Source: UBA6168 sp041392505 (GTDB taxonomy: Bacteria > Bacteroidota > Bacteroidia > Chitinophagales > Saprospiraceae). Taken from it: a stretch of DNA of 64,000 nt. The notes under the pieces are model-generated. The model ran no database searches. It was given only the letters and a program-made list of their open reading frames with translations, and was not told the DNA's origin. The translations under genes and the position numbers were made by a program. Shown in pieces: positions 16,049 through 24,120 of the stretch (position 1 is the stretch's first letter; the number at the start of each line of letters is the position of its first letter). Location: NCBI GenBank assembly GCA_041392505.1, contig JAWKLX010000047.1, positions 6,738 to 70,737 on the forward strand, written 5' to 3'.

Positions 16049-17308
16049 ATGTACCCGGACCTTTCCTACCTCTTCCACGATCTTTTTGGCACCGAGCTGG
16101 ACAATTGGACTTCCATTTTCAAAATGTTTGGCGTTATGCTCATGTTTGCCTTTCTAACGGCAGCTTTTTTCTTTCACAACGAATTGAAACGAAAAGCAGG
16201 TCTGGGTATTTATCAGCCGACCAAAGTAAAGATCATTCATGGAGAGCCTGCCAAAGTTGGAGAATTGATCTCCAATGGTATTTTCGGTTTCATCTTGGGT
16301 TTTAAAGGTTTTTACATTTCCCAAAATTTTGCAGATTTTCAAAAAGACCCCGCGGCCGTCCTGCTTTCAGCAAAAGGAAATTGGCTGATCGGAATTGCGG
16401 TGGCACTGCTATTCGCTGGCCTCATGTATTGGGAAAAGAAGAAAAAAGCATTGGCCAAACCCAAATCGGAAATCACCGATATCTACCCACATGACCGCAT
16501 TGCTGACCTGACCATGATGGCAGCGGTTGGTGGGATTTTAGGAGCTAAAATATTTGCCATCTTAGAAGAACCTTCCGGTTTTTTCAGCGACCCCATTGGC
16601 ACTTTTTTCTCAGGAAGCGGACTGGCGATTTATGGAGGGCTGATCGGCGGCTATTTGGCTGTTACCTGGTACATGCGCAAACATAATATCCCCTTTTGGC
16701 ACACCGCTGATGCCGTAGCTCCGGCACTCATCTTTGCTTACGGCGTTGGACGGATCGGGTGTCAGTTGGCGGGCGACGGCGACTGGGGTATTGTAGCAGG
16801 GGCACAGCCTGATTGGTGGTTTTTGCCGGACTGGATGTGGTCGTACGATTTCCCCCACAATGTGAACAATGCCAACACGGCCGATGGCTTTAGGGCCGCG
16901 ATGGGTGGATTGGTTGATGGCTGCAATGAAGAAATTTTTAACGCCTCAAGAACTTACCCCATTGAAGACCGGTGCGCCGAGGCATGTGGTATCCGCTATT
17001 GTCACTTTATCCCGGAAAAAGTTTTTCCAACCCCTTTTTATGAAACCATTATGTCGTTTTTGATCGGTGGCTACTTATGGGCGATCCGCAAAAAAAACCA
17101 GATACCTGGGATGATCTTTTTCATCTATTTGATCCTCAACGGTATTGAGCGTTTTTTTATTGAAAAAATACGGGTGAACGTAACCTACGATTTTCTGCCG
17201 TTTCAGCCGACGCAGGCAGAGGTCATTTCCTTATTAATATTTATTGCCGGGGTTGTTGGAGTGGTATGGCTGAAGAAAAAACATGCGGAGCCCGAAGTCA
17301 ATCCATAG
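16049..17308 (+). CDS. lgt: Prolipoprotein diacylglyceryl transferase
   Basis: Inner-membrane enzyme that attaches diacylglycerol from phosphatidylglycerol to the lipobox cysteine of prolipoproteins, the first step of lipoprotein maturation. About seven transmembrane segments are readable. The Lgt signature is present as YGVGRIGCQLAGDGDWG (usual GR-x-G-N-F-x-N-G-E), and the C-terminal part has the family's PTPFYETIMSFLIGGYLW and LILNGIERFFIEKIRVN (conserved E-R-F-x-x-E). At 419 residues it is longer than the E. coli enzyme: there is an insertion after the signature (AQPDWWFLPDWMWSYDFPHNVNN and a Cys-containing loop), which seems common in Bacteroidota. The window encodes several lipoproteins that would be its substrates. 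Confidence 0.92.
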   Translation: MYPDLSYLFHDLFGTELDNWTSIFKMFGVMLMFAFLTAAFFFHNELKRKAGLGIYQPTKVKIIHGEPAKVGELISNGIFGFILGFKGFYISQNFADFQKDPAAVLLSAKGNWLIGIAVALLFAGLMYWEKKKKALAKPKSEITDIYPHDRIADLTMMAAVGGILGAKIFAILEEPSGFFSDPIGTFFSGSGLAIYGGLIGGYLAVTWYMRKHNIPFWHTADAVAPALIFAYGVGRIGCQLAGDGDWGIVAGAQPDWWFLPDWMWSYDFPHNVNNANTADGFRAAMGGLVDGCNEEIFNASRTYPIEDRCAEACGIRYCHFIPEKVFPTPFYETIMSFLIGGYLWAIRKKNQIPGMIFFIYLILNGIERFFIEKIRVNVTYDFLPFQPTQAEVISLLIFIAGVVGVVWLKKKHAEPEVNP

Positions 17309-17320
17309 GGATAAAAAAGT

Positions 17321-17364
17321 AGGAGCAAGAGCAACCTAAGCGCTCCCGCTCCTTCCAATCTTTT
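17321..17364 (+). terminator. Weak terminator-like hairpin after lgt
   Basis: AGGAGC-AA-GAGC (17321-17332) pairs with GCTC-CC-GCTCCT (17342-17353) around a two-base internal mismatch, followed by a T-rich stretch (CAATCTTTT). Confidence 0.45.
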
Positions 17365-17587
17365 ATCCACCCTTTCTCAATCAATGGGCATGCCATTGCC
17401 CCAACTCCTTGTTTTTCAATTTTTTATAAAAAACACTTGATTCGGTTTGACGATTTTCCGTCGCATAGCCGGACAAAGATTGTTCAATATTGGACAGTAG
17501 TGCCTCCAAAAGTGTGCATGGTTGAAACTATCCTCCTTCCGGAAGTGCTGGTCGTTCTTTTCTTATATTAGCGCTAAAAACAACATC

Positions 17588-18826
17588 ATGCGCCTTTTAA
17601 TATTTTTTCTCATGCTATGCCTTTCCTCCATCTCAATAGCACAGGAAAACATTTTACAAAAACTGCTCAATGAAAATAAAAGCCAGTTTGGCGACGTGTT
17701 GGATCGTCCAGAACAATACGATGTGCAAGTTATTTATACCCAAATTGACCGGGACGAAAATAACGTCCCGCACTTAACTTCTTTTGAATATAATTTGGAT
17801 GAAAAAAAATATTATTACCCTGCCAGTACTATTAAAATGCCGATAGCTTTTTTGGCACTAGAAAAAATAAATGAACTAAATATCATCGGCTTGAATAAAC
17901 ATAGCACTATGATCAACGGTGCCGGCCACAAACCACAGACTCCAGCACAAATAGATACGACATCCTCAACGGGGATGCCGGCCTTGTCGCATTATGTAAA
18001 AAAGATTTTCCTCGTAAGCGACAATGATGCGAACAATCGCTTGTATGAATTTTTAGGTCAGGAATACATCAATAAATCCCTTTGGAAAAAAGGTTATAAA
18101 AATCTTAGCATTGTCCACCGGCTGGGAATTAGCGGTTTCGATCTGGAGGCCAACCGACACACCAACCCTATTTATTTTTACAATGAAAATCATGAATTAT
18201 TATATCAACAAGGAGAGGTATATAGCCAGGTTGGGAAATCATTTGATTTAAATAAAACGCTGCGCGGTAAAGGCTATTATCGTGACGGTGAACTAGTGAA
18301 AGCCCCATTTGATTTTTCCGAAAAAAATTATATTTCTTTACAAGACCAGCACGACATCTTAAAAGCTGTTATTTTCCCCGAAATCACGCCTCCGCATCAG
18401 CGATTTAATATTGCTGAAAGCGACTATGGTTTTTTATATCAGGTCATGTCAGAGCGGCCAAAAGAAAGTGTGCACCCCCATTACGACAAACCCGATCATT
18501 ATGTAAAATTTTTTATTTTTGGCGACAGGGAAGAAGAGGAACAAATACCACCCAATATTCGTATTTTTAACAAGGTCGGCTGGGCGTATGGCTTCCTGAC
18601 AGATATCGCTTATATTGTAGATTTTGAAGCGGGCATCGAATTTTTTCTTGCAGCCACTATCCATGTAAATGAGGATGGTATTTACAATGATGATAAGTAC
18701 GAATACGATTCCATCGGCCTGCCGTTTTTATCGAAACTTGGAAGCGTTATTTATGAGCATGAAAAAAAGCGCCCCCGAAAACACCAAGCAGACTTGAGCA
18801 AATTTAAAATCCAAACCTATGATTGA
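17588..18826 (+). CDS. Beta-lactamase-like serine hydrolase (class A fold)
   Basis: Exported penicillin-recognising type enzyme. The ATG at 17588 gives a signal peptide, MRLLIFFLMLCLSSISIAQ; a longer frame from 17522 is less likely. Active-site motifs are in class A order: S-x-x-K as STIK (S80, K83), S-D-N at 144-146, and a K-x-G box as KVGWAYG (K329). The usual class A general-base Glu loop is not clearly recognisable (E187 lies nearby), and the protein has 413 residues against about 290 for true beta-lactamases. A peptidoglycan D,D-peptidase or another amide hydrolase is therefore as likely as beta-lactam resistance. It is followed 98 bases later by a dacB-type gene on the same strand, suggesting a shared role in the cell wall. 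Confidence 0.75.
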   Translation: MRLLIFFLMLCLSSISIAQENILQKLLNENKSQFGDVLDRPEQYDVQVIYTQIDRDENNVPHLTSFEYNLDEKKYYYPASTIKMPIAFLALEKINELNIIGLNKHSTMINGAGHKPQTPAQIDTTSSTGMPALSHYVKKIFLVSDNDANNRLYEFLGQEYINKSLWKKGYKNLSIVHRLGISGFDLEANRHTNPIYFYNENHELLYQQGEVYSQVGKSFDLNKTLRGKGYYRDGELVKAPFDFSEKNYISLQDQHDILKAVIFPEITPPHQRFNIAESDYGFLYQVMSERPKESVHPHYDKPDHYVKFFIFGDREEEEQIPPNIRIFNKVGWAYGFLTDIAYIVDFEAGIEFFLAATIHVNEDGIYNDDKYEYDSIGLPFLSKLGSVIYEHEKKRPRKHQADLSKFKIQTYD

Positions 18827-18924
18827 ATTAAATGGAGATATAACCGATTAGTTAAATGCAACTTTTTGACTATTTACCCATTAATTTTATTGACACTTTA
18901 TTCCAAAAACAATTTTACCGACCC

Positions 18925-20277
18925 ATGAGATTTTTACCATACCTGTTTTTAATCGCCGCATTTATTTTTCCCAAAAATATCTATGCTCAAAAAGGAAAAA
19001 AAATAAACCAACCACAGGCACTCCCATTTGTCAAAACGCTCGACTTGCAATTGGAGGATTCCGATGTTTTTAATAAAAGTTTTACAGGTTTTGCCTTATA
19101 CGATCCTGAGCAGCTCAGCATGCTATATGAATACAATTCAGATAAATATTTCACCCCAGCATCCAATACTAAAATCCTTACTCTTTTTACTTGCCTACAA
19201 TTTTTGGGTGACTCCATTCCCGCTTTGCAATATAAAAAGCAGGGTGATTTTATGGTTTTTTGGGGAACGGGCGACCCCTCTTTTTTAAACCCACATTTAA
19301 CCCCTAATAACAGGGTTTATGATTTTTTAAAAAATAGGCCGGAAACACTTTTATTTTGTCCTGCGAATTTTAACGATAGCCGCTATGGAGAAGGTTGGAT
19401 GTGGAGCGATTACCCTTATTCGTATCAGCCCGAAAAATCACCTTTCCCAATTTATAGCAACGTCGCTCATTTTGTGCAAAATGATACCACAAAAGGATTG
19501 GAAGTATCACCCTCTTTTTTAAAAGACTATTTATTCCACGATCCATCTTTGCAAGAGGATGACTATATCGGACGGGTCGAATTTGACAACCAATTTTCTT
19601 TTAATAATTACGCAGCGGGAGGTGGGCATTTTGATTGGCAAGCACCTTTCCGGGTCACCCCAGAATTTTTCGTTAAAATATTATCAGACACGCTGCACCG
19701 TTCAATTAATTTAATAAATGAAAAAATGATGCCCCCCTCCGACGCAGGTGTTTTATTTAGCATTAAATCGGATAGTCTGTACCAATTAATGATGCAACAA
19801 AGCGATAATTTTATTGCTGAACAATTACTGCTTATATGTTCTGAATTAAAATTTGGAAATATGAAAACGGAACAGATTATCGATTTTGTATTAAAAAATC
19901 AATTAGGGAAACTACCAGACAGTCCTAAATGGATCGATGGTTCTGGCCTGTCGAGATATAATTTAATTACCCCACGTAGCCTCGTTAGAATTTTGGATTT
20001 AATCCGGCAGCAGATGCCAAAAGAAAAGTTGTTAGAAATATTTCCGGCGGGAGGTGTTTCTGGAACTATTGAAGGAAATTATAAAAACGGAGATCGGCCA
20101 TATATTTTTGCCAAAACGGGTACATTGCGCAACAACCATTGCTTGAGTGGTTATTTAATGACAAAGAGTGGGAAACTGCTTGTATTCAGTTTTATGCATA
20201 ATAATTTTACAATAAAAACAAGTGCAATAAAAAAGGAAATGGAAAGGGTTTTAAGAAGGATTTATGAAGAAAATTAA
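18925..20277 (+). CDS. dacB: D-alanyl-D-alanine carboxypeptidase/endopeptidase, PBP4 (DacB) type
   Basis: Periplasmic low-molecular-weight penicillin-binding protein that trims or cuts peptidoglycan peptides. The ATG at 18925 opens a signal peptide, MRFLPYLFLIAAFIFPKNIYAQ; the frame begins 23 codons earlier without signal character. Motifs: S-x-x-K as SNTK (S80, K83), S-x-N as SDNFIAEQ (293-295), and KTG as KTGTLRNN (397-399), plus IDGSGLSRYNLITP before the last, all typical of peptidase family S13. At 450 residues it is slightly short for the family, whose large extra domain between the first two motifs is present here at about 84-290. It is the second of two tandem active-serine enzymes; a bidirectional terminator follows. 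Confidence 0.9.
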   Translation: MRFLPYLFLIAAFIFPKNIYAQKGKKINQPQALPFVKTLDLQLEDSDVFNKSFTGFALYDPEQLSMLYEYNSDKYFTPASNTKILTLFTCLQFLGDSIPALQYKKQGDFMVFWGTGDPSFLNPHLTPNNRVYDFLKNRPETLLFCPANFNDSRYGEGWMWSDYPYSYQPEKSPFPIYSNVAHFVQNDTTKGLEVSPSFLKDYLFHDPSLQEDDYIGRVEFDNQFSFNNYAAGGGHFDWQAPFRVTPEFFVKILSDTLHRSINLINEKMMPPSDAGVLFSIKSDSLYQLMMQQSDNFIAEQLLLICSELKFGNMKTEQIIDFVLKNQLGKLPDSPKWIDGSGLSRYNLITPRSLVRILDLIRQQMPKEKLLEIFPAGGVSGTIEGNYKNGDRPYIFAKTGTLRNNHCLSGYLMTKSGKLLVFSFMHNNFTIKTSAIKKEMERVLRRIYEEN

Positions 20278-20329
20278 ATAAGCGATCGAGATTCGTTTTA
20301 TTTAATTTCCCAACTACTGACTCATAAAT

Positions 20330-20366
20330 AAAAATGCACCCCGAAATGACTTCGGGGTGCATTTTT
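20330..20366 (+). terminator. Bidirectional terminator between dacB and the convergent gene
   Basis: Perfect 16-bp stem: AAAAATGCACCCCGAA (20330-20345) with its complement (20351-20366), loop ATGAC, A and T runs on both sides. Confidence 0.9.
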
Positions 20367-20387
20367 ATTTTATTGGCAAGAAATAAT

Positions 20388-21005
20388 TTACCGCATTTTT
20401 GGACGTCTGCGCTTCCCTCCCGGTTTCATTGGCATACCACCTTTTGGCATTTGCCCCATGCGGCGGGCCGCATTCAATTGCCCTCTATCCTTCACGGCTT
20501 TTTCAAATTGTTTAACCTGATCTTTGAGCGTGGGCTCAGTCACATTCAGCGCTTTTATTTCTTTTAAATATAATTTCACCTGGTTCCATCGCTCCTTTTG
20601 GGCGGCCGCTCCAGCAAGTTGTAATTGTACCGCAGCTTTTTCATTGTCGGTTGGCAATTCAAGCGTTTGGGCATACTTGAGATATTTCTCCGCCTCTTCA
20701 TTTTTGCCCAAACCTTGGGCAATCGTGCCCTTCATGATATAATAATAGGCCCGGTTGGACACGTAAAGCCAATTGGGTTTCCAAGTCAGGTTGAGTCTTT
20801 GCTCCGCACCCAAGTAGTCCGTATTTTGCATCAGCTGTGCCGCCGATTGCACCGTACCCAGCAAAAAATAGCCAATGAGCAACCCTACCCCAACTAGCAA
20901 AAATGGAAAAGCGTACCAAAATCCAAGGAAAATGGCCATGATCGTCCCCCCGATTAGGAACAAAGCGATCAGTGCAAAACGCAGGTAAATATTTATCGTG
21001 AACAT
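20388..21005 (-). CDS. Two-helix membrane protein with TPR-like domain
   Basis: A 205-residue protein of unknown function. Two adjacent transmembrane helices fill about residues 8-55 (LRFALIALFLIGGTIMAIFL and AFPFLLVGVGLLIGYFLLG). TPR-like helix pairs follow at about 60-165 (AEQRLNLTWKPNWLYVSNRAYYYIMKGTIAQGLGKNEEAEKYLKYAQTL). The tail is basic, Met/Pro/Gly-rich and ends KPGGKRRRPKMR. It converges with dacB, sharing a terminator. A TACTTTTG promoter element lies upstream at 21035-21042. It could be a scaffold for a membrane complex; nothing more specific can be said. Confidence 0.7.
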   Translation of the reverse strand: MFTINIYLRFALIALFLIGGTIMAIFLGFWYAFPFLLVGVGLLIGYFLLGTVQSAAQLMQNTDYLGAEQRLNLTWKPNWLYVSNRAYYYIMKGTIAQGLGKNEEAEKYLKYAQTLELPTDNEKAAVQLQLAGAAAQKERWNQVKLYLKEIKALNVTEPTLKDQVKQFEKAVKDRGQLNAARRMGQMPKGGMPMKPGGKRRRPKMR

Positions 21006-21034
21006 AGTCGTTGTTATTTTGAATTTAGGGCTGC

Positions 21035-21042
21035 AAAAGTAC
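21035..21042 (-). promoter_or_regulatory. Candidate -7 element of the two-helix TPR gene
   Basis: The minus strand reads TACTTTTG followed by CAG, 30 bases before the start codon. Confidence 0.4.
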
Positions 21043-21310
21043 GAAATAAAAATGCAGATATTTGGCTGGGTAGCCCACAGGATTCAAGGATGAAGGGTAG
21101 AAGTTCAAACCATGTGGTTAGTTAATTACAGCTTTTTGCCCTTTCCAATTGATAGACAGCTATAATTACAGAACCTTTTTACGCTTCAACACCTGCCTTC
21201 GCAATGCGCTAACCGACTGGAATACATCGGCTTTAGCAACACCGTATCCATTATTTTTAAATTTTAAAAACAATAATGTAACACAGTTGCATGTTTTATA
21301 AGAACCTGAA

Positions 21311-21341
21311 TTTCAATATCTTAATAAAAGGATTAATTTTG
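21311..21341 (+). promoter_or_regulatory. Candidate promoter of the coiled-coil membrane protein gene
   Basis: TTTC (21311-21314, one mismatch to TTTG), 19 bases, then TAATTTTG (21334-21341). The spacing is the usual Bacteroidota one; the leader would be about 150 bases. Confidence 0.5.
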
Positions 21342-21500
21342 CCGCTTGTGAAAAAAGCGGATGCCTCCCCTCTATTGACCGAACATTTTTTTTGACAACC
21401 ACATTCTTTAACCGAAACCGCTAAACATTTAAATACCAAACACTTCTGAACAAGCACTTCCTTGATTTTGCTGGACAGGAGCTTTAAAACAATTACAACT

Positions 21501-22538
21501 ATGGATACTACCAACAATCCACAAGTAAGCGGGTCTCATCAAACACCACCTACAACGAAAACGGCCATCCCAAGTGCCACCCCTCCGAAAAAACCGAACA
21601 ATGCCTTGTTGCCAATCTTATTGAGCATTGGTTTCCTGATGCTAGTTGCTGTGGCTTGGCTCACTTATAACAGTATGAATACCACCCGTGCGCTGGAGCA
21701 AAAAGTTGCTGAGTTGCAAGAGGTTCAAAAACTGCATGCCGAACTGGAAAGCCAGTACAATGAGGCTATTGCAGAACTCGACAATTTAAAAGGCGAAAAC
21801 CAACAGATCAATGCGCTTATCGACCAGCAAAAAATGGAACTGCAATCGCAGAAAAACCAAATTTCTGGCCTGCTCAAGGATAAGCGAAAATTTGATGCTG
21901 CCCGCGCTGAAATCAGAGATCTAAAAGCTCAATTGGCAAATTATATCGCCGACATTGAACAGTTGCAAGCTGAACAAGAAATGCTCACGCAAGAAAATAC
22001 CATGCTCAGAAGCGAGCGGGATCAACTGAATACTTCATTACAGGCCAAACTCGGTGAAAATGAAGAACTGGCTGTAGCCAAGGCACAACTGGTGAACGAA
22101 AAAGAAGAATTGTCAAAGTCTGTTGCAGTCGGCTCGGTGGTGCAAGTGAAGACAGTTAATGTAACGCCACAAAAAGTCAGAAAGGGCGGTAAAACTGCGG
22201 ATCAAAAAGCAGCTAAAAAAACGGATCAATTGAAGGTCTGTTTTACCACGGTCGTGAATGAATTGGTAAAACCAGGTACGGAGAAGTTTTTCATCCGTAT
22301 CATCAACCCACAGGGTGAAACATTGGCCATTGAAGACTTGGGCAGCGGTTCAATCATTAATAGCAAAACGGGTGAGGAGGTGCGCTTTACGCAAATGGCC
22401 GAATATGATTATGCGAACGATGAAACGCAATTGTGTTTTAATTGGAAACCTGACGTTCCTTTCCAGAGCGGTCAATATGACGTTGAAATATACAACAAAG
22501 GGTATTTGTCCGGAAAAGGTAATTTTACATTGAAATAA
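21501..22538 (+). CDS. Membrane-anchored coiled-coil protein
   Basis: A 345-residue protein of unknown function. After a Thr/Pro/Ser-rich N-terminal tail of about 37 residues, one transmembrane helix (LLPILLSIGFLMLVAVAWLTY) anchors it in the inner membrane. A long coiled coil follows (about 60-200, rich in Leu/Glu/Gln heptads such as LEQKVAELQEVQKLHAELESQ), then a basic linker (VRKGGKTADQKAAKKTDQ) and a C-terminal beta-rich domain of about 100 residues (KVCFTTVVNELVKPGTEKFFIRI to GQYDVEIYNKGYLSGKGNF), probably periplasmic. Similar coiled-coil proteins are often seen in Bacteroidota genomes. ATG at 21501 is chosen; the 13 codons before it fit no signal. Confidence 0.75.
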   Translation: MDTTNNPQVSGSHQTPPTTKTAIPSATPPKKPNNALLPILLSIGFLMLVAVAWLTYNSMNTTRALEQKVAELQEVQKLHAELESQYNEAIAELDNLKGENQQINALIDQQKMELQSQKNQISGLLKDKRKFDAARAEIRDLKAQLANYIADIEQLQAEQEMLTQENTMLRSERDQLNTSLQAKLGENEELAVAKAQLVNEKEELSKSVAVGSVVQVKTVNVTPQKVRKGGKTADQKAAKKTDQLKVCFTTVVNELVKPGTEKFFIRIINPQGETLAIEDLGSGSIINSKTGEEVRFTQMAEYDYANDETQLCFNWKPDVPFQSGQYDVEIYNKGYLSGKGNFTLK

Positions 22539-22610
22539 TACGAAAAATAGTGACATCACACCATCAATCCCCCGATGAGAAGAGTAATCTCTATCAGTTA
22601 GCGTAATGTC

Positions 22611-22643
22611 AAGCTGGGCCTTTTTGCGAGGTCCAGCTTTTCG
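22611..22643 (+). terminator. Terminator-like hairpin after the coiled-coil gene
   Basis: AAGCTGGGCC (22611-22620) pairs with GGTCCAGCTT (22630-22639), nine of ten pairs Watson-Crick, followed by TTTTCG. Confidence 0.5.
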
Positions 22644-22655
22644 TGTTTCAATAAA

Positions 22656-22690
22656 AAAACGGCGGCGTCTTTTGGACGCCGCCGTTTTAT
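22656..22690 (+). terminator. GC-rich terminator hairpin
   Basis: 14-bp perfect stem, AAAACGGCGGCGTC (22656-22669) with its complement (22675-22688), loop TTTTG; T-rich on the plus side and A-rich on the other, so it can act in both directions. Confidence 0.8.
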
Positions 22691-22697
22691 ATTTTCA

Positions 22698-22934
22698 CTT
22701 AATACCGTGTAATTTAAATTTGCTTTAATTTTTCCCCTACAAGTGGGCCGGACGATTCACCTCGCCTTGAGGCATGAGACTGCTCGGCCCAACGGGATTT
22801 AAGGGGCGGCGTCGTCCCGATGCATCGGGACGACGCCGCCCCTTAAATCCCTTGAGGAGCACTCGGGCGTTGCCAAAAGAGCGACTTTTCCTGCTCCGCA
22901 TTTTTTAAACATACTTAAATTACACAGTACTTAA
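22698..22934. mobile_element. MITE-like non-coding element with terminal inverted repeats
   Basis: The body (22703-22929, 227 bases) starts TACCGTGTAATTTAA and ends TTAAATTACACAGTA, terminal inverted repeats matching at 14 of 15 positions. The direct repeat CTTAA flanks it at 22698-22702 and 22930-22934, a likely target-site duplication. It has no coding capacity. Its middle is far richer in G and C than the surroundings and contains a 58-bp perfect palindrome. It sits between the convergent coiled-coil and endonuclease genes, 16 bases from the stop of the latter. It is read as a miniature element needing a transposase from elsewhere; no family is recognised. Confidence 0.6.
22794..22851. repeat. 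58-bp perfect palindrome
   Basis: From GGGATTTAAGG to CCTTAAATCCC, perfectly self-complementary around 22822/22823 with core CGTCCCGATGCATCGGGACG and no loop. The inner CGTCCCGA/TCGGGACG arms are the same as in the hairpin at 6567-6587, pointing to a dispersed palindromic repeat in this genome. Confidence 0.9.
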
Positions 22935-22949
22935 TAGCCCACGATTATT

Positions 22950-24038
22950 TTATTTAATAATAATAGCTTTTTTCAAAGTTCTCACTTCCTCTTTATTTGT
23001 TTTTAATATTAATTGACAAATAACCATGCCTGTGGGCAATTCATTTTTATTTTCCCAATAAAAACTATTTGCGCCAGCATTTCTATAGCCAATATTCACA
23101 GCATCTATTTGCATGCCGTTCAAATTGTATATTTCTAAAAAAATATTCCCAGGGTATTTTGTATTAAAATAAAAATCAGCGGCATCAGAAATGGGGTTGG
23201 GAATTATTTCATTGAAAGAAATTATTTCCTCTTCGTTATTTTTCGAAGAAATACCAGTGGTGCAATTCTGACCAAAATCTTGACAATAGGAGCGCTCTGG
23301 CAAGGTGCAATCCAGCACAAACGGATTAGGTTTACCCTCTTGGTATTCCGCTATTTTCCAGGTACGATCCCATTCCGCTTGATCTACCGGATCTAAAAAA
23401 TGCCATGCACAGAATGTTTCTCTTTGGGTTTCGAAAAAAGTCGGATCGGCAGCATCAGCAACGTCTTTGTACATTGTATAAAAATACATCATGGCTCTGG
23501 CAACATTGCCTTTATGCGCTTCCGGCGGTTCAAAAAAACCATTTTTTCTTTCCGAATATAAATCGATATTATTGATTGGAATAGAAGATATTTCCTGATC
23601 GAGGTAATACCAATTTTCGGTTTCGTTATCGGGTATTTCGCTAAATGGCAAATTTCCCCGGTCGCTGTTTACATCTTCCCGTGCGGGATATAAATGATGC
23701 ATATCTCCTTCGGCAAAACCTTCTGCACCGAGGCTCTTGGGGAATGTGTGCTCTGTATTTATTCCCATGTCGAATGCCGCTTGCGTCGGATCTTGGTTAG
23801 GGTCGAGCCATATTTTATAGCCCGTATAAACGCAGGCCAGGCTATCATTTTTATTATCCACCACAGCAAATAAAGTATCCCTATTTTTTGCCTGATCGGG
23901 AAAGGCGACTAATTTATATCCGTCAATTAGGTTTTCCAATAATTCATCGCCAGTGACTCCGGGAAATACATCCTGATGCTGGGCCACTAAATGATTAGCG
24001 GTTAAGATTAAAAGAAAAATAAAGCGTAAATATTTCAT
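22950..24038 (-). CDS. Secreted endonuclease I with T9SS sorting domain
   Basis: Extracellular nonspecific nuclease. The ATG at 24038 opens a signal peptide, MKYLRFIFLLILTANHLVAQ. The endonuclease I catalytic stretch is intact: NTEHTFPKS (H97), GDMHHLYPAREDVNSDRGNLPF (H114, H115 and the N/D metal region), as in E. coli EndA and Vibrio Dns. The last 80 or so residues, from FNEIIPNPISDAADFYFN to GMVICQLILKTNKEEVRTLKKAIIIK, form a Por/type IX secretion C-terminal sorting domain, so the enzyme should pass the outer membrane by T9SS and be attached or released. The likely use is digestion of external DNA for nutrients. The gene ends next to the MITE-like element. Confidence 0.88.
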   Translation of the reverse strand: MKYLRFIFLLILTANHLVAQHQDVFPGVTGDELLENLIDGYKLVAFPDQAKNRDTLFAVVDNKNDSLACVYTGYKIWLDPNQDPTQAAFDMGINTEHTFPKSLGAEGFAEGDMHHLYPAREDVNSDRGNLPFSEIPDNETENWYYLDQEISSIPINNIDLYSERKNGFFEPPEAHKGNVARAMMYFYTMYKDVADAADPTFFETQRETFCAWHFLDPVDQAEWDRTWKIAEYQEGKPNPFVLDCTLPERSYCQDFGQNCTTGISSKNNEEEIISFNEIIPNPISDAADFYFNTKYPGNIFLEIYNLNGMQIDAVNIGYRNAGANSFYWENKNELPTGMVICQLILKTNKEEVRTLKKAIIIK

Positions 24039-24120
24039 GAAAATAATTTTGGGAACGATGAAAAAAAATGGCAATTAATTAATGTTAAAAAAATAGCAGA
24101 GAAAATCATTATTTAGATTT

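Larger units (their letters stand above)
21006..21500. other. 495-base intergenic region between divergent genes
   Basis: No coding frame. It holds promoter elements for both neighbours: TACTTTTG on the minus strand (21035-21042) and TTTC-N19-TAATTTTG on the plus strand (21311-21341). A small hairpin CCGCTT/AAGCGG sits just after the latter, in what would be the leader of the plus-strand gene. Bases 21060-21290 show nothing recognisable. Confidence 0.6.

Noticed and set aside
15943..16305. Open frame on the plus strand upstream of and overlapping lgt
   Set aside because: It overlaps the well-supported lgt reading frame and its product is low in family-like features.
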